Part shown: positions 9,081 to 18,323 of the stretch, one piece after another
How the letters are laid out: each line of letters opens with the position of its first letter
Numbering within the stretch: the stretch's first letter is position 1
Source of the DNA: Chitinophagaceae bacterium
GTDB lineage: Bacteria; Bacteroidota; Bacteroidia; Chitinophagales; Chitinophagaceae
Assembly (NCBI GenBank): GCA_026415715.1
Contig: JAOAGO010000011.1
Span: 1-64,000, forward strand
Length of the DNA stretch: 64,000 nt
Direction: 5' to 3'
Translations under genes and position numbers: made by a program
The notes under the pieces: model-generated
Databases searched by the model: none
Told to the model about the DNA's origin: nothing
Seen by the model: only the letters and a program-made list of their open reading frames with translations

Positions 9081-10643
9081 TCAGTTTACATTCGTTCTTT
9101 TCAGTTCCGGGCTACTCTTTTTTTCACTAAATTTTTTCCGGATGATGGTTTGTACATCCACGCCGTTGATTTTGCTTTCGAGCCAGCTGATAACGTCTAA
9201 ATAAGAAAAAGCCCGGGTTTCAAAGCGATTTCCTTCAAATTTCCTGATGCGTTGCAGCAGTTCGTGCAAGGCCGGTTTGATTTCGTGGGGGTACAGGCGC
9301 AGTGATTTTCGCAGAAAGCGAAACATTTCTTCTTCCACACCGCTCAGATTTTCCATGCGGGCCATAAAACGATAAACGTTTTTAATCAGGTATTCCAGCA
9401 ACGAATCATGTCCCAGTTCATAATGTGCAATCAGATGAAGCAAACGGGCGTAGCATTGGAGGTCGCTGCGCAAATCCATCTTCCAGTGAATGATACGGTT
9501 CAGCCATTCAATGGCTTTTTCATTTTTGCCGGCGCCAAAATAAAGGCAGGCAATTTTATAATAAAACACCAGTACCCTGTGACGGTCCAGATAGGGTTCG
9601 TATTTCTTCAGTTGTTCCTGCAGGTAAGGCACCATGCGAAGGCCTTCGCTGAAACTGCCTTCAATAAAATGCAGATTGATTTTTGAAAGGTATAGGTATT
9701 GAAAGCACAGGATGCGGTAGTTTTCGTTTTGCTGAACAATTTTTTTCCGGCTGAATTGCTCAAAGGTTTCCGTGATGTTTCTGAGCCGGGGCGCATCCTG
9801 AAGGTACAGGCAGGCATTCATCAGGTTGTGCATGCCTTTGATATAATAGGCTGCTTCGGTTTCAGTCATTTCAGGATATTGGGAAAACAAGTTTACCCAC
9901 TTCATTGTATAGCGGTAGTATTGCAGAAAATCCTGCCGTATATAGGCATACCAGCTGTACGACTGAAACAGATAAAGTTGTTCGTAAAATCCTTTGAATG
10001 TGTGAGCCTGTTCGGGCAGGTGGCGTGAAAAAAATCGTTTGAGCTCTTCTTCATCCGTTTCGTTCCGCGCCATGCCGTTCCGGATGTACCACCCGTACAA
10101 TTGCAGCGCCAGATTGGAAAGCCGCGAGATAACGGATATTTTTTCATTTACGGCATCGGCATCGGCAGCCAGTTGTTCGGCGCGGTTGTGCATGCTGCGG
10201 GTGATGTAAAGCGCCTCGATTTTTTTCTCAAAAAACAAAATCTGCTGCAGGTAGGTAAACTGCTGATACTGCAGGGCAGTTTCCCTGGCTTTTTCCAGCA
10301 TACGAAGGCTTTGCAGGTACAATCCCCTGTTAAACAACAGTCGGGCAAAATCCATCAGTTCGTTCAGTTGCAGGGTGATGTTGTCGTCGCCCGAAGAGTG
10401 ACGTAACGAAGATAGAATAAGCCGGTATAAATGAGCTTTCAGGTTTGAAAGCTGTGATTTTTTCAGCGCTCTGTTTTTTTGCAACAACTTTTTTTCGTCA
10501 TATTCTTCCATTTTATTCAGGGCGTCAAAAAGGCGAATAACTTTGAGGTCGGCCGAGCCGGCATTGCGGCTTACAAAGAGTTTGAAGTTTCGCTTCTCAT
10601 TTCTGTCAAGCGATTTTATCAGTAAAAACAAAGGGTCGGACAT
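9081..10643 (-). CDS. Large alpha-helical (TPR-like) conserved protein
   Basis: A 520-residue protein composed almost entirely of amphipathic helices rich in Leu, Tyr, Arg and Glu. It begins DPLFLLIKSLDRNEKRNFKL and has repeated helix pairs of the kind seen in TPR solenoids (for example the segments around residues 100-200 and 330-420). There is no signal peptide or membrane segment. It is a Bacteroidota-restricted type with no known function; a scaffold or interaction role is only an inference from the fold. Two starts are possible, 10655 (MRNRM) and 10643 (MSDPLF), and I prefer the latter. Its 5' end overlaps a short divergent hydrophobic ORF that may be a leu leader peptide. Confidence 0.78.
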   Translation of the reverse strand: MSDPLFLLIKSLDRNEKRNFKLFVSRNAGSADLKVIRLFDALNKMEEYDEKKLLQKNRALKKSQLSNLKAHLYRLILSSLRHSSGDDNITLQLNELMDFARLLFNRGLYLQSLRMLEKARETALQYQQFTYLQQILFFEKKIEALYITRSMHNRAEQLAADADAVNEKISVISRLSNLALQLYGWYIRNGMARNETDEEELKRFFSRHLPEQAHTFKGFYEQLYLFQSYSWYAYIRQDFLQYYRYTMKWVNLFSQYPEMTETEAAYYIKGMHNLMNACLYLQDAPRLRNITETFEQFSRKKIVQQNENYRILCFQYLYLSKINLHFIEGSFSEGLRMVPYLQEQLKKYEPYLDRHRVLVFYYKIACLYFGAGKNEKAIEWLNRIIHWKMDLRSDLQCYARLLHLIAHYELGHDSLLEYLIKNVYRFMARMENLSGVEEEMFRFLRKSLRLYPHEIKPALHELLQRIRKFEGNRFETRAFSYLDVISWLESKINGVDVQTIIRKKFSEKKSSPELKRTNVN

Positions 10644-10686
10644 GCGGTTACGCATCGTAATCAGCTCCTTTTTAATTGTTTGTTAA
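10642..10686 (+). CDS. Possible 14-aa Leu/Ile/Val-rich leader peptide upstream of leuA
   Basis: ATG at 10642 opens a 14-codon frame (MRLRIVISSFLIVC) ending at TAA 10684-10686. Half of the residues are Ile, Leu or Val. It precedes a terminator-like hairpin (10712-10750) and then leuA, the layout of a leucine attenuator. No antiterminator pairing as clear as the ilv one was found, and a 14-codon hydrophobic ORF can arise by chance, so this is tentative. Confidence 0.35.
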   Translation: MRLRIVISSFLIVC

Positions 10687-10711
10687 TCAATATTTTAGTT
10701 ATGCTTTTCGG

Positions 10712-10750
10712 GTTTCGGCCGCTGTAATTTCCGAAACAGTTTGTTTTTTT
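10712..10750 (+). terminator. Terminator-like hairpin in the leuA leader
   Basis: A 7-bp stem GTTTCGG/CCGAAAC (10712-10718 with 10731-10737), loop of 12 nt, is followed by a T-rich tract (10740-10750: three T, one G, seven T). The gene to its left runs on the minus strand, so a plus-strand terminator here can only act on a leuA leader transcript. It is 79 bp before the leuA ATG. Attenuation is the natural reading. Confidence 0.5.
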
Positions 10751-10828
10751 CCGCTATACCCTTCAATGTACTTTCGGTATTCCGGTTGGCCTAAGGCTTA
10801 CTGGAATTTTTTCACCTAATGAAATTTT

Positions 10829-11998
10829 ATGTCTTGCCGTCAGATAATCATTTTTGATACCACACTCCGCGACGGAGAGCAGGTGCCCGGCTGCAAACTT
10901 AACACAAAGGAAAAACTCATGCTGGCTTTAGAGCTGGAAGCTCTTGGCGTAAATGTGATTGAAGCCGGTTTCCCGATATCCAGTCCCGGCGATTTTGAGA
11001 GCGTAAACACCATTGCCAGGGAAATAAAAGAGGCCGTGGTATGCGGGTTGAGCCGGGCGCAGCAAAAAGATATAGAGGTGGCTGCCGAAGCGTTGAAGCC
11101 GGCCCGAAGAAAACGCATACATACGGGAATAGGCACCAGCGACCTGCATATAAAATACAAGTTCAACAGCACCCGGGAAGAGATTCTGGAAAGAGCCGTA
11201 GCAGCCGTAAAATGGGCGAGAAGGTTTACTGACGATGTAGAGTTTTTTGCCGAAGATGCCGGCCGCAGCGATGAAGCCTATTTAGCCCGCGTAATAGAAG
11301 CTGTGATTGAAGCGGGAGCCACTACCGTAAATATTCCGGATACCACCGGTTATTGCCTGCCGCAGCAATATGCCGATAAAATAAAATACCTGGTGAATCA
11401 TGTGCCCAATATTGACAAGGCGGTTATCAGTTGTCATTGTCATAACGACCTTGGGCTGGCCAGTGCCAACTCCATTATGGGTGCTATAGAGGGCGCCGGG
11501 CAAATTGAATGCACAATTAACGGACTGGGTGAACGGGCCGGCAACACTTCGCTGGAAGAAGTGGTAATGATTATAAAACAACATCCGGAACTGAATTTAT
11601 TTACCACCATCAAAACAGAGAAGCTGAACCCCATCAGCCGTCTGGTGAGTGAAACGATGCGTATGCCGGTTCAGCCCAACAAAGCCATTGTAGGAAGCAA
11701 TGCCTTTGCCCATTCGTCGGGAATTCATCAGGACGGGTTTCTGAAACATGCGCTCAATTATGAAATTATTCGTCCCGAAGAGGTAGGGGCCGACCCGTCG
11801 AAAATTGTACTGACGGCACGGAGCGGGCGAAGTGCGCTGGCGTACCGTTATCGGTTGCTGGGATATGATTTTACCCGTGATGAAATTGATGAATTGTATA
11901 AACAATTTCTGGAAGTGGCCGACAGAAAAAAAGAAGTAGAAAACGAAGACCTGCTGCAGATGGCCGAGGCATATCTGAAAACTTTGGCTTCGGTATGA
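10829..11998 (+). CDS. leuA: 2-isopropylmalate synthase, short form without regulatory domain
   Basis: First committed step of leucine synthesis: 2-ketoisovalerate plus acetyl-CoA gives 2-isopropylmalate. Seen: [17 protein letters not shown] (residues 9-25, catalytic Arg-Asp), the metal-ligand motif [15 protein letters not shown] near 204-218, GLGERAGN, and HSSGIHQDG in the linker subdomain. The protein is 389 residues, against about 510-520 for feedback-inhibited LeuA. The C-terminal LeuA allosteric domain of about 130 residues is missing, because the gene stops just after the linker helices. Close relatives (homocitrate or citramalate synthase) share the barrel, but the leuCDB neighbours favour LeuA. 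A repeat element follows, then leuC. Confidence 0.9.
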   Translation: MSCRQIIIFDTTLRDGEQVPGCKLNTKEKLMLALELEALGVNVIEAGFPISSPGDFESVNTIAREIKEAVVCGLSRAQQKDIEVAAEALKPARRKRIHTGIGTSDLHIKYKFNSTREEILERAVAAVKWARRFTDDVEFFAEDAGRSDEAYLARVIEAVIEAGATTVNIPDTTGYCLPQQYADKIKYLVNHVPNIDKAVISCHCHNDLGLASANSIMGAIEGAGQIECTINGLGERAGNTSLEEVVMIIKQHPELNLFTTIKTEKLNPISRLVSETMRMPVQPNKAIVGSNAFAHSSGIHQDGFLKHALNYEIIRPEEVGADPSKIVLTARSGRSALAYRYRLLGYDFTRDEIDELYKQFLEVADRKKEVENEDLLQMAEAYLKTLASV

Positions 11999-12046
11999 TT
12001 TTACATAAATAACCGGCCGCCCGCAGGATGCAAAAGATAACATTTT

Positions 12047-12184
12047 GCCGTTAGCGATACAAAGGCGACGGGCTGCCCGACTGAAGTGGATACCCCGCTG
12101 AAGGCATGTGCGTTGATGAGGCGGCGGAGTAGGAACGGAAGGCGGGGACTGCAGGTGAACAGAGAGGCGAACGGCGAGAGCCCC
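12047..12184 (-). repeat. Dispersed intergenic repeat, copy 1 (between leuA and leuC)
   Basis: Read on the minus strand it starts GGGGCTCTCGCCG, contains the central box CTGCAGTCCCCGC, and ends GGGCAGCCC...TATCGCTAACGGC. The same three landmarks are found in four other intergenic regions of this window. Length is 138 bp, GC-rich against its surroundings, with no ORF. It fills most of the 338-bp gap between leuA (stop 11998) and leuC (start 12337). The remaining flanks are AT-rich and show nothing else. Confidence 0.75.
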
Positions 12185-12336
12185 AGACAAAAATAGGCAA
12201 GTGATAAATGCAGGGGTTAAAGGTTAGATAACAGCGATACATTTTAAATAAAAGGAATCAATAAACGGATTAGATGTGTAACTAACCGGAAACCTGAATG
12301 TGATTTAAAGTTTTGAGGAAAAACCGAACGAGTTGC

Positions 12337-13740
12337 ATGGGAAAAACCTTGTTTGATAAAATCTGGGAAAAGCATGTGGTAAAAGAGCCCGGGGCCGGGC
12401 TTTCGGTGCTTTATATTGACCGCCATTTCATACACGAAGTCACCTCACCGCAGGCATTTGCCGGACTGAAAAAAAGAGGGCTGCGGGTGTTCAGACCAGA
12501 GCAAACGATTGCCACTGCCGACCATAATGTGCCCACGCTGAATCAGCACCTGCCTATACGGGAAGAGCTGAGCCGCAGGCAGGTAGAAACTTTGATACAA
12601 AACTGCGCCGATCACGGCATAACGCTTTACGGACTGGGCCATCCTTATCAGGGTATTGTGCATGTGATAGGTCCTGAACTGGGCATAACGCAGCCGGGCA
12701 TGACCATTGTGTGCGGCGACAGCCATACTTCCACTCACGGCGCTTTCGGCTGCATTGCATTTGGTATCGGAACCAGTGAAGTGGAAATGGTACTGGCCAC
12801 GCAGTGTTTGCTGCAGGCAAAGCCAAAACAAATGCGCATAACGGTGGACGGAAGGCTGAAAAAAGGTGTCGTGTCGAAAGATGCGGTGTTGTACATATTG
12901 TCAAAGATTTCGGCTTCAGGGGCTACGGGTTATGCCATAGAATATGCCGGAAGCGCTATACGCTCAATGAGCATGGAAGCGAGAATGACAATTTGCAACA
13001 TGAGTATAGAAATGGGTGCCCGCTGCGGATTAATTGCGCCCGATGAAACCACGTTCTCTTATCTCAAAAACCGGCAGTTTGCACCGAAAGGCAGCGATTG
13101 GGAAAGAGCGGTTAATTACTGGAAAACGCTGTACACCGACAGCGACGCCATTTTTGACAAAGAATATTTCTTTGATGCAGAAGAGATAGAGCCGATGATT
13201 ACCTATGGCACGAATCCCGGTATGGGAATACCGGTAACCGGAGCCATACCTGCTCAGGAAACCTTACCCGAAAACGAAAGAAAAGCGTTGGCAAAAGCGC
13301 TGGCCTATATGGGATTGAAGGAAGGTGAAAAACTGAAAGGAAAAAAAATTGATTATGTGTTTATCGGCAGTTGCACTAACAGTCGCCTGGAAGACCTGCG
13401 CATGGTTGCACAACTGGTGAAAGGCAAAAAGAAAGCGCCGCACGTAGAAGTGTGGGTTGTGCCCGGAAGCAAACAGGTAGAAGCGCAGGCCAGGGCCGAA
13501 GGCATAGACAAAATTTTTGAAGAAGCCGGATTTCAGTTGCGTCAGCCCGGATGCAGCGCCTGCCTGGGCATGAACGAAGACAAAATACCGGCCGGAAAAT
13601 ATTGCGTATCTACTTCGAACCGGAATTTCGAAGGCCGCCAGGGCGCCGGAGCACGCACCATACTGGCCAGCCCGTTGACGGCAGCCGCCGCCGCCATAAC
13701 CGGCGAAATAACCGATGTAAGAGAATGGCTGAATGATTAA
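12337..13740 (+). CDS. leuC: 3-isopropylmalate dehydratase large subunit
   Basis: The aconitase-family large subunit that isomerises 2- to 3-isopropylmalate with LeuD. 467 residues. Seen: [14 protein letters not shown] at the start, [25 protein letters not shown], and the [4Fe-4S] ligands [14 protein letters not shown] and [10 protein letters not shown]. The frame runs up to a TTG at 12313, but the ATG at 12337 gives the usual beginning. Its 3' end overlaps leuD by 8 bp (ATGATTAA), so the two subunits are translationally coupled. It is separated from leuA by repeat copy 1. Confidence 0.96.
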   Translation: MGKTLFDKIWEKHVVKEPGAGLSVLYIDRHFIHEVTSPQAFAGLKKRGLRVFRPEQTIATADHNVPTLNQHLPIREELSRRQVETLIQNCADHGITLYGLGHPYQGIVHVIGPELGITQPGMTIVCGDSHTSTHGAFGCIAFGIGTSEVEMVLATQCLLQAKPKQMRITVDGRLKKGVVSKDAVLYILSKISASGATGYAIEYAGSAIRSMSMEARMTICNMSIEMGARCGLIAPDETTFSYLKNRQFAPKGSDWERAVNYWKTLYTDSDAIFDKEYFFDAEEIEPMITYGTNPGMGIPVTGAIPAQETLPENERKALAKALAYMGLKEGEKLKGKKIDYVFIGSCTNSRLEDLRMVAQLVKGKKKAPHVEVWVVPGSKQVEAQARAEGIDKIFEEAGFQLRQPGCSACLGMNEDKIPAGKYCVSTSNRNFEGRQGAGARTILASPLTAAAAAITGEITDVREWLND

Positions 13741-14383
13741 ACCTGTGGCACAACCGTTTACCATATTAACCGATACATATATACCGCTGCCGGTAGAGAA
13801 CATAGATACCGACCAGATTATACCGGCCCGCTTTTTAAAAGCCACCAGCAAAGAAGGTTTTGGAAAAAACCTGTTCAGAGACTGGCGGTATGAAAATGAT
13901 GACGAAAGCCGGCCCTTGGCAGATTTTGTGTTGAATAATCCTGCTTACAAAGGAAGCATACTGGTGGCCGGAAAAAACTTTGGTTGCGGTTCATCCCGCG
14001 AACATGCGGCGTGGGCTTTAGCCGATTATGGTTTTCGGGCGGTGGTGAGCAGTTTTTTTGCCGATATTTTTAAAAACAATGCGCTTAACAACGGCGTGCT
14101 GCCCGTAACGGTTTCGGAACAATTTCTGCAGAAATTATTTACACAAACAGCCGAAGCAACGCTTACGATTGACCTTTCGGTGCAAACCATTACCCTGAAT
14201 ACCACAGGCGAACAGGAACATTTTGAAATCAATGCCTATAAAAAAACCTGCTTGCTGAACGGGTATGACGATATTGATTTTTTACTGAGCCTGAAAGAAG
14301 ATATTCTTCAATTTGAAAAAAAACATTCGTACGGATATGAAAAAGAAAATCACCTTGCTCCCCGGCGACGGGATTGGCCCTGA
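13733..14383 (+). CDS. leuD: 3-isopropylmalate dehydratase small subunit
   Basis: Swivel-domain partner of LeuC. 216 residues, slightly longer than the roughly 200 of E. coli. Seen: [13 protein letters not shown], the substrate-binding loop [15 protein letters not shown], and the C-terminal [19 protein letters not shown]. Its start overlaps leuC by 8 bp, and its 3' end overlaps leuB by 47 bp in another frame, so leuCDB is a tightly packed unit. Confidence 0.96.
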   Translation: MIKPVAQPFTILTDTYIPLPVENIDTDQIIPARFLKATSKEGFGKNLFRDWRYENDDESRPLADFVLNNPAYKGSILVAGKNFGCGSSREHAAWALADYGFRAVVSSFFADIFKNNALNNGVLPVTVSEQFLQKLFTQTAEATLTIDLSVQTITLNTTGEQEHFEINAYKKTCLLNGYDDIDFLLSLKEDILQFEKKHSYGYEKENHLAPRRRDWP

Positions 14384-15452
14384 AGTACTCAGCCAGGCCC
14401 GCAAAGTTCTTGATGCGGTGGCTTCGGTATATCAACATCAATGGGAGTATAATGAAGGAAAAATCGGAGCGGCAGCCATAGACGCCACCGGTACAGCCTT
14501 ACCGCAACAAACACTTGAGTTGTGTATGGAAAGTGATGCGATATTGTTTGGGGCTGTTGGCCATCCCCGCTATGATAACGACCCGAAAGCTGCCGTTCGG
14601 CCGGAACAGGGCATACTGGGTTTGCGCAAAGCACTGGAACTGTATGCCAACATCAGGCCCATACAAACCTATGCGGCTCTGCGTCACCTTTCTCCGATTC
14701 ATCTGAAACGTAAGGAAGAAGTAAACTTTATTATTTTCAGAGAACTGACGGCCGGAATTTATTTCGGCGATAAAGAAACAACAAATAACGGAAGCACCGC
14801 GGTAGATACCTGCAAGTACAGCAAAAATGAAGTGGAACGAATAGCCCGCATGGCATTTGAATATGCGCTCGGCAGAAAAAGAAAACTCACGCTGGTAGAT
14901 AAAGCCAATGTACTGGAAACCTCACGCCTTTGGCGCAGGACAATACAGGAGTTGAGCGCTCAGTATCCCGAAGTGAGTGTGGAATATATGTATGTGGACA
15001 ATGCGGCCATGCAGATTATCCTGAACCCTTATCAGTTTGATGTGATACTTACCGAAAATATGTTTGGCGATATTCTCAGCGATGAAGCCAGTGTGCTTTG
15101 CGGATCGCTGGGTATGTTGCCTTCAGCGTCGTTGGGCGAACATACCGCCTTATTTGAGCCTATACACGGATCATATCCGCAGGCGGCCGGCAAAGATATT
15201 GCCAACCCGATCGGAGCCATTCTGTCAGCAGCCCTGATGCTGGAATATTTCGGACTGAAAGAAGAAGCCGGACATGTACGCGATGCCGTAGAGTGGTCGC
15301 TGGAAAATCGTTTTGTCACAAAAGACATTGATACCATCAATTTTTACTTCACCTCTACGGTAGGTGATTTGATAGCGGATTACATCACAGGCCGCATTCC
15401 CGATTCGGTGAAACAGGAAAATATTCTGTTAAGAAAATCTACCATTATATAA
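14337..15452 (+). CDS. leuB: 3-isopropylmalate dehydrogenase
   Basis: NAD-dependent oxidative decarboxylation of 3-isopropylmalate to 2-ketoisocaproate. 371 residues, normal length. Seen: [11 protein letters not shown] at the N-terminus, the substrate loop [24 protein letters not shown], the metal-binding [19 protein letters not shown], and the NAD-binding GSAP-equivalent [20 protein letters not shown]. The ATG at 14337 is chosen over 14313 because the family begins right before the ITLLPGDG strand. The leuD/leuB overlap of 47 bp is unusual but both frames are intact. A weak hairpin follows the stop. Confidence 0.95.
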   Translation: MKKKITLLPGDGIGPEVLSQARKVLDAVASVYQHQWEYNEGKIGAAAIDATGTALPQQTLELCMESDAILFGAVGHPRYDNDPKAAVRPEQGILGLRKALELYANIRPIQTYAALRHLSPIHLKRKEEVNFIIFRELTAGIYFGDKETTNNGSTAVDTCKYSKNEVERIARMAFEYALGRKRKLTLVDKANVLETSRLWRRTIQELSAQYPEVSVEYMYVDNAAMQIILNPYQFDVILTENMFGDILSDEASVLCGSLGMLPSASLGEHTALFEPIHGSYPQAAGKDIANPIGAILSAALMLEYFGLKEEAGHVRDAVEWSLENRFVTKDIDTINFYFTSTVGDLIADYITGRIPDSVKQENILLRKSTII

Positions 15453-15473
15453 CAAACACTTGTTTGATTTTTT
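15453..15473 (+). terminator. Weak terminator after leuB
   Basis: A 5-bp stem CAAAC/GTTTG (15453-15457 with 15462-15466) is followed by ATTTTTT. The stem is short and AT-rich, so termination would be inefficient. It lies just before the ilv promoter. Confidence 0.35.
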
Positions 15474-15492
15474 AAAAAAAATACCAAAGTTC

Positions 15493-15523
15493 TTTGTTTG
15501 CTGAGCGGGCCGTTGTACTTTTG
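15493..15523 (+). promoter_or_regulatory. Bacteroidota-type promoter of the ilv leader
   Basis: TTTG at 15493-15496 and TACTTTTG at 15516-15523 match the minus-33 TTTG and minus-7 TAnnTTTG consensus, with a 19-bp spacer. The predicted transcript start falls at about 15528-15531, only a few bases before the leader ATG at 15534, so the leader mRNA would be nearly leaderless. Confidence 0.65.
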
Positions 15524-15533
15524 AATAAGTACA

Positions 15534-15629
15534 ATGAAAAGTAACGCTACACATATCATTCGCATCGCCCGACGAATTACCATAATGATTGTGGTGATTA
15601 TACTTCTTTCCACAGGCGGTGCTGTATAA
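15534..15629 (+). CDS. ilv operon leader peptide (31 aa, Ile/Val/Leu-rich)
   Basis: A 31-codon ORF from ATG 15534 to TAA 15627-15629. Between codons 8 and 25 it has eight Ile, two Val and two Leu codons, with the dense run ITIMIVVIILL; a third Val is the last codon. Scarcity of charged Ile-, Val- or Leu-tRNA would stall the ribosome in this run. The last codons (Gly-Gly-Ala-Val) form the left arm of an antiterminator. A terminator then follows at 15665-15693 and ilvE starts at 15703. The layout is that of amino-acid attenuators such as enterobacterial ilvGMEDA. The peptide itself has no other expected function. Confidence 0.85.
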   Translation: MKSNATHIIRIARRITIMIVVIILLSTGGAV

Positions 15630-15693
15630 ATGTGTAACTGATAATAAAATAGAAAACGCAACAGCCCGCCGAAATTTCCGGCGGGTTTTTTTT
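15615..15693 (+). promoter_or_regulatory. ilv transcription attenuator (antiterminator/terminator)
   Basis: Terminator: arms CCCGCCG (15665-15671) and CGGCGGG (15679-15685), 7-nt loop, then eight T (15686-15693). Antiterminator: GGCGG (15615-15619) and GCTGT (15621-15625), with one bulged T at 15620, pair with ACAGC-CCGCC at 15661-15670. That gives ten base pairs which occupy the left arm of the terminator. A ribosome stalled in the Ile/Val/Leu codons leaves 15615-15625 free, so the antiterminator forms. A ribosome at the stop codon (15627) covers it, so the terminator forms. The terminator ends 9 bp before the ilvE ATG. Confidence 0.85.
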
Positions 15694-15702
15694 GATCAGA
15701 TT

Positions 15703-16614
15703 ATGGGCATGAATGTATATTATCATAATGAAACCATCGTATATCTGAATGGAGAATTCATAAAGGCTTCAGAGGCCAAGGTGGATTTGTACTGTCAGAC
15801 GCTTCATTACGGCTACGGCGTTTTCGAGGGCATCAGAAGCTACAAGACGTCAAACGGCAGCACCCGGATTTTCAAAGCCAAAGAGCATTTTGAGCGCATG
15901 AAAAACTCAGCGCGGTTGTTGGGAATGCCTTACCCCTGGCATACGGAACAACTCATACAGGTAACCTACGAGTTGCTGAAAAGAAACCAACTGCAGGATG
16001 CCTACATCCGCCCGTTGGTTTATGCGCCTGCCAATATGGTATTGGGCCTTAATGAAGAGTCTTTTCTGGTGATTGAAGTGTGGCCGATGAAACCTTATCT
16101 GGGAGAAAAATTACTTCGCATAGGAATTTCCTCTTATTGCAGGCCTCATCCGAAATCAATTCATCCCGAAGCCAAAGCCTGCGGGCATTACGTCAACTCT
16201 ATTCTGGCCAGCGCCGAAATGAAATCCAAAGGGTACGACGAAGCCCTCATGCTCGACGTAAACGGATATATAGCTGAGGCGCCGGGGGCCAATGTATTTC
16301 TGGAAAAAGAAGGAAAATTATTTACACCGCCACCGGGCCATATTCTTCCGGGCATCACGAGGGCTACCATCATGGAATTGTGTATGGAATTGAATATTCC
16401 GGTTGAAGAAAAACCGATTCATCCCGAAGAGTTACGACGGGCCGATGCAGTATTTTACTGCGGTACCGCCGCCGAAGTCATCGGATGGGAAAGTGTGGAA
16501 GGGCATCGTTTTTCTCTGCCATGGCATAAAACAATCAGCAGCGAAATTCAGAAAGCATATAAAGAAAAGGTAACCTTATCCGGAAGGTATCAGCCGCAGG
16601 CCATGGAATTATAA
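15703..16614 (+). CDS. ilvE: Branched-chain amino-acid aminotransferase
   Basis: A PLP class IV transaminase that makes Ile, Val and Leu from their keto acids using glutamate. 303 residues. Seen: VYLNGEFIKASEAKVDLYCQ, HYGYGVFEGIRSYKT, the catalytic Lys in PEAKACGHYVNSILA, EAPGANVFLEK, and GTAAEVIGW. The long frame begins at 15619, but that start lies inside the leader-peptide region and the terminator, so the ATG at 15703 (or 15709) is used. It is the first structural gene after the attenuator and 3 bp from ilvD. Glutamate for the reaction could come from the gltBD genes further down. Confidence 0.95.
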   Translation: MGMNVYYHNETIVYLNGEFIKASEAKVDLYCQTLHYGYGVFEGIRSYKTSNGSTRIFKAKEHFERMKNSARLLGMPYPWHTEQLIQVTYELLKRNQLQDAYIRPLVYAPANMVLGLNEESFLVIEVWPMKPYLGEKLLRIGISSYCRPHPKSIHPEAKACGHYVNSILASAEMKSKGYDEALMLDVNGYIAEAPGANVFLEKEGKLFTPPPGHILPGITRATIMELCMELNIPVEEKPIHPEELRRADAVFYCGTAAEVIGWESVEGHRFSLPWHKTISSEIQKAYKEKVTLSGRYQPQAMEL

Positions 16615-16617
16615 ACA

Positions 16618-18312
16618 ATGAAATTGCTTATGACGGAAAGACTGAACCGATATTCCCGCATACTCACACAGGATGAAACACAACCCGCTGCCCGGGCCAT
16701 GCTGTACGGTATAGGCTTAAAAGAGGAAGACATGCAAAAACCCCAGGTGGGTATAGCCAGCATGGGTTATGAGGGCAACACCTGCAACATGCACCTGAAT
16801 GAACTGGCACAACGGGTAAAACAAAGTGTGTGGGATCATGACATGGTGGGTCTGGTTTTTAACACCATAGGTATCAGCGACGGCATCAGCAACGGTACGG
16901 AGGGCATGCGCTATTCATTGGTTAGCCGTGAAATTATTGCCGACAGTATTGAGGCTGTGATGGGCGGATTTTACTACGATGCTTTAATTGCGCTTCCGGG
17001 TTGCGACAAAAACATGCCCGGCTGTGTAATGGCCATGGCCCGAATCAACAGGCCTTCCCTCATGATTTACGGAGGCACCATTGCTGCCGGTTATTATAAA
17101 GGAGAAGAACTCAACATCATTTCGGCTTTTGAGGCGCTGGGTAAAAAACTGGCCGGAAAAATTTCATCCGAAGACTTTCATGAAATTATCAAAAACAGTT
17201 GTCCGGGCCCGGGCGCCTGTGGCGGAATGTACACGGCCAATACCATGGCGGCAGCTATTGAAGCGCTGGGTATGAGCCTTCCTTATTCTTCTTCCTCACC
17301 GGCGCTGAGCGAAGAAAAAAACCGGGAATGCATAGAAGCAGGCCGCGCCATATACCGTTTGCTGGAAAAAAATATACGGCCGCGGGATATCATGACCAGA
17401 AAAGCATTTGAAAATGCCATCCGTATAGTTATGGCGCTGGGTGGCAGCACCAATGCCGTGTTGCATATCACCGCCATGGCGCACAGCGCCGGCATTTCAC
17501 TTTCACTCAACGATTACCAGCACTTCAGCAATACCACACCCGTTATTGCCGATTTTAAACCCAGCGGCAAATACCTGATGAAAGAACTGCATCAACACGG
17601 CGGAATGCCCGCTGTGATGCGCTATCTGCTGGAGAAAGGACTGCTGCACGGCGATTGCCTTACCGTAACCGGAAAAACCCTGGCCGAAAATGTAGCGTCG
17701 GTAAAGCCGATTGATGTGGAACGGCAGAATGTGATATACCCCATTGAACAACCCGTAAAGCCTACCGGCCATATTCAGGTGCTTTACGGAAACCTGGCGC
17801 CGGGCGGAGCCATAGCTAAAATTTCAGGAAAAGAAGGCGAACGCTTTGAAGGCCCGGCACGGGTGTTCGACGGCGAAAAAAACTTCATTCAGGGCATCAC
17901 CGAAGGAAGAATAAAAAAAGGGGACGTTATTGTCATTCGTTACGCCGGCCCCAAAGGCGCACCCGGAATGCCCGAAATGCTGAAGCCTACCAGCGCAATT
18001 ACCGGCGCCGGTCTGGAAAAAGATGTAGCTCTTATTACTGACGGACGATTCAGCGGGGGGTCGCACGGGTTTGTAGTGGGCCATATCGTACCCGAAGCCT
18101 TTGAAGGCGGTCCGATTGCTCTGGTGCAGGATGACGACCTCATCGAAATAGATGCCGTAACCCGAACCCTTACCCTGAAAGTAAAAGAAGAAGTGCTGGA
18201 ACAACGAAAAAAACAATGGAAACAGCCGCCCCTGCCGGTTCGCAGCGGTGTGCTGTATAAATATGCCCTCACGGTAAAAAGCGCCGCTGAAGGATGCATT
18301 ACCGATTCATAA
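16618..18312 (+). CDS. ilvD: Dihydroxy-acid dehydratase
   Basis: The Fe-S dehydratase that converts 2,3-dihydroxy acids to the keto acids of Val and Ile. 564 residues from the first ATG; an alternative ATG at 16630 would give 560. Seen: the three cluster-Cys regions [22 protein letters not shown] and [16 protein letters not shown], then GGSTNAVLH, and the C-terminal [21 protein letters not shown]. Length is normal. It lies 3 bp after ilvE and 11 bp before ilvB. Confidence 0.96.
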   Translation: MKLLMTERLNRYSRILTQDETQPAARAMLYGIGLKEEDMQKPQVGIASMGYEGNTCNMHLNELAQRVKQSVWDHDMVGLVFNTIGISDGISNGTEGMRYSLVSREIIADSIEAVMGGFYYDALIALPGCDKNMPGCVMAMARINRPSLMIYGGTIAAGYYKGEELNIISAFEALGKKLAGKISSEDFHEIIKNSCPGPGACGGMYTANTMAAAIEALGMSLPYSSSSPALSEEKNRECIEAGRAIYRLLEKNIRPRDIMTRKAFENAIRIVMALGGSTNAVLHITAMAHSAGISLSLNDYQHFSNTTPVIADFKPSGKYLMKELHQHGGMPAVMRYLLEKGLLHGDCLTVTGKTLAENVASVKPIDVERQNVIYPIEQPVKPTGHIQVLYGNLAPGGAIAKISGKEGERFEGPARVFDGEKNFIQGITEGRIKKGDVIVIRYAGPKGAPGMPEMLKPTSAITGAGLEKDVALITDGRFSGGSHGFVVGHIVPEAFEGGPIALVQDDDLIEIDAVTRTLTLKVKEEVLEQRKKQWKQPPLPVRSGVLYKYALTVKSAAEGCITDS

Positions 18313-18323
18313 AACAACAGCGT

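Noticed and set aside
10766-10819. 17-codon aromatic-rich ORF just before leuA
   Set aside because: It is rich in Tyr, Trp and Phe, which does not fit leucine control. It lies after the terminator-like hairpin, so it is probably chance.
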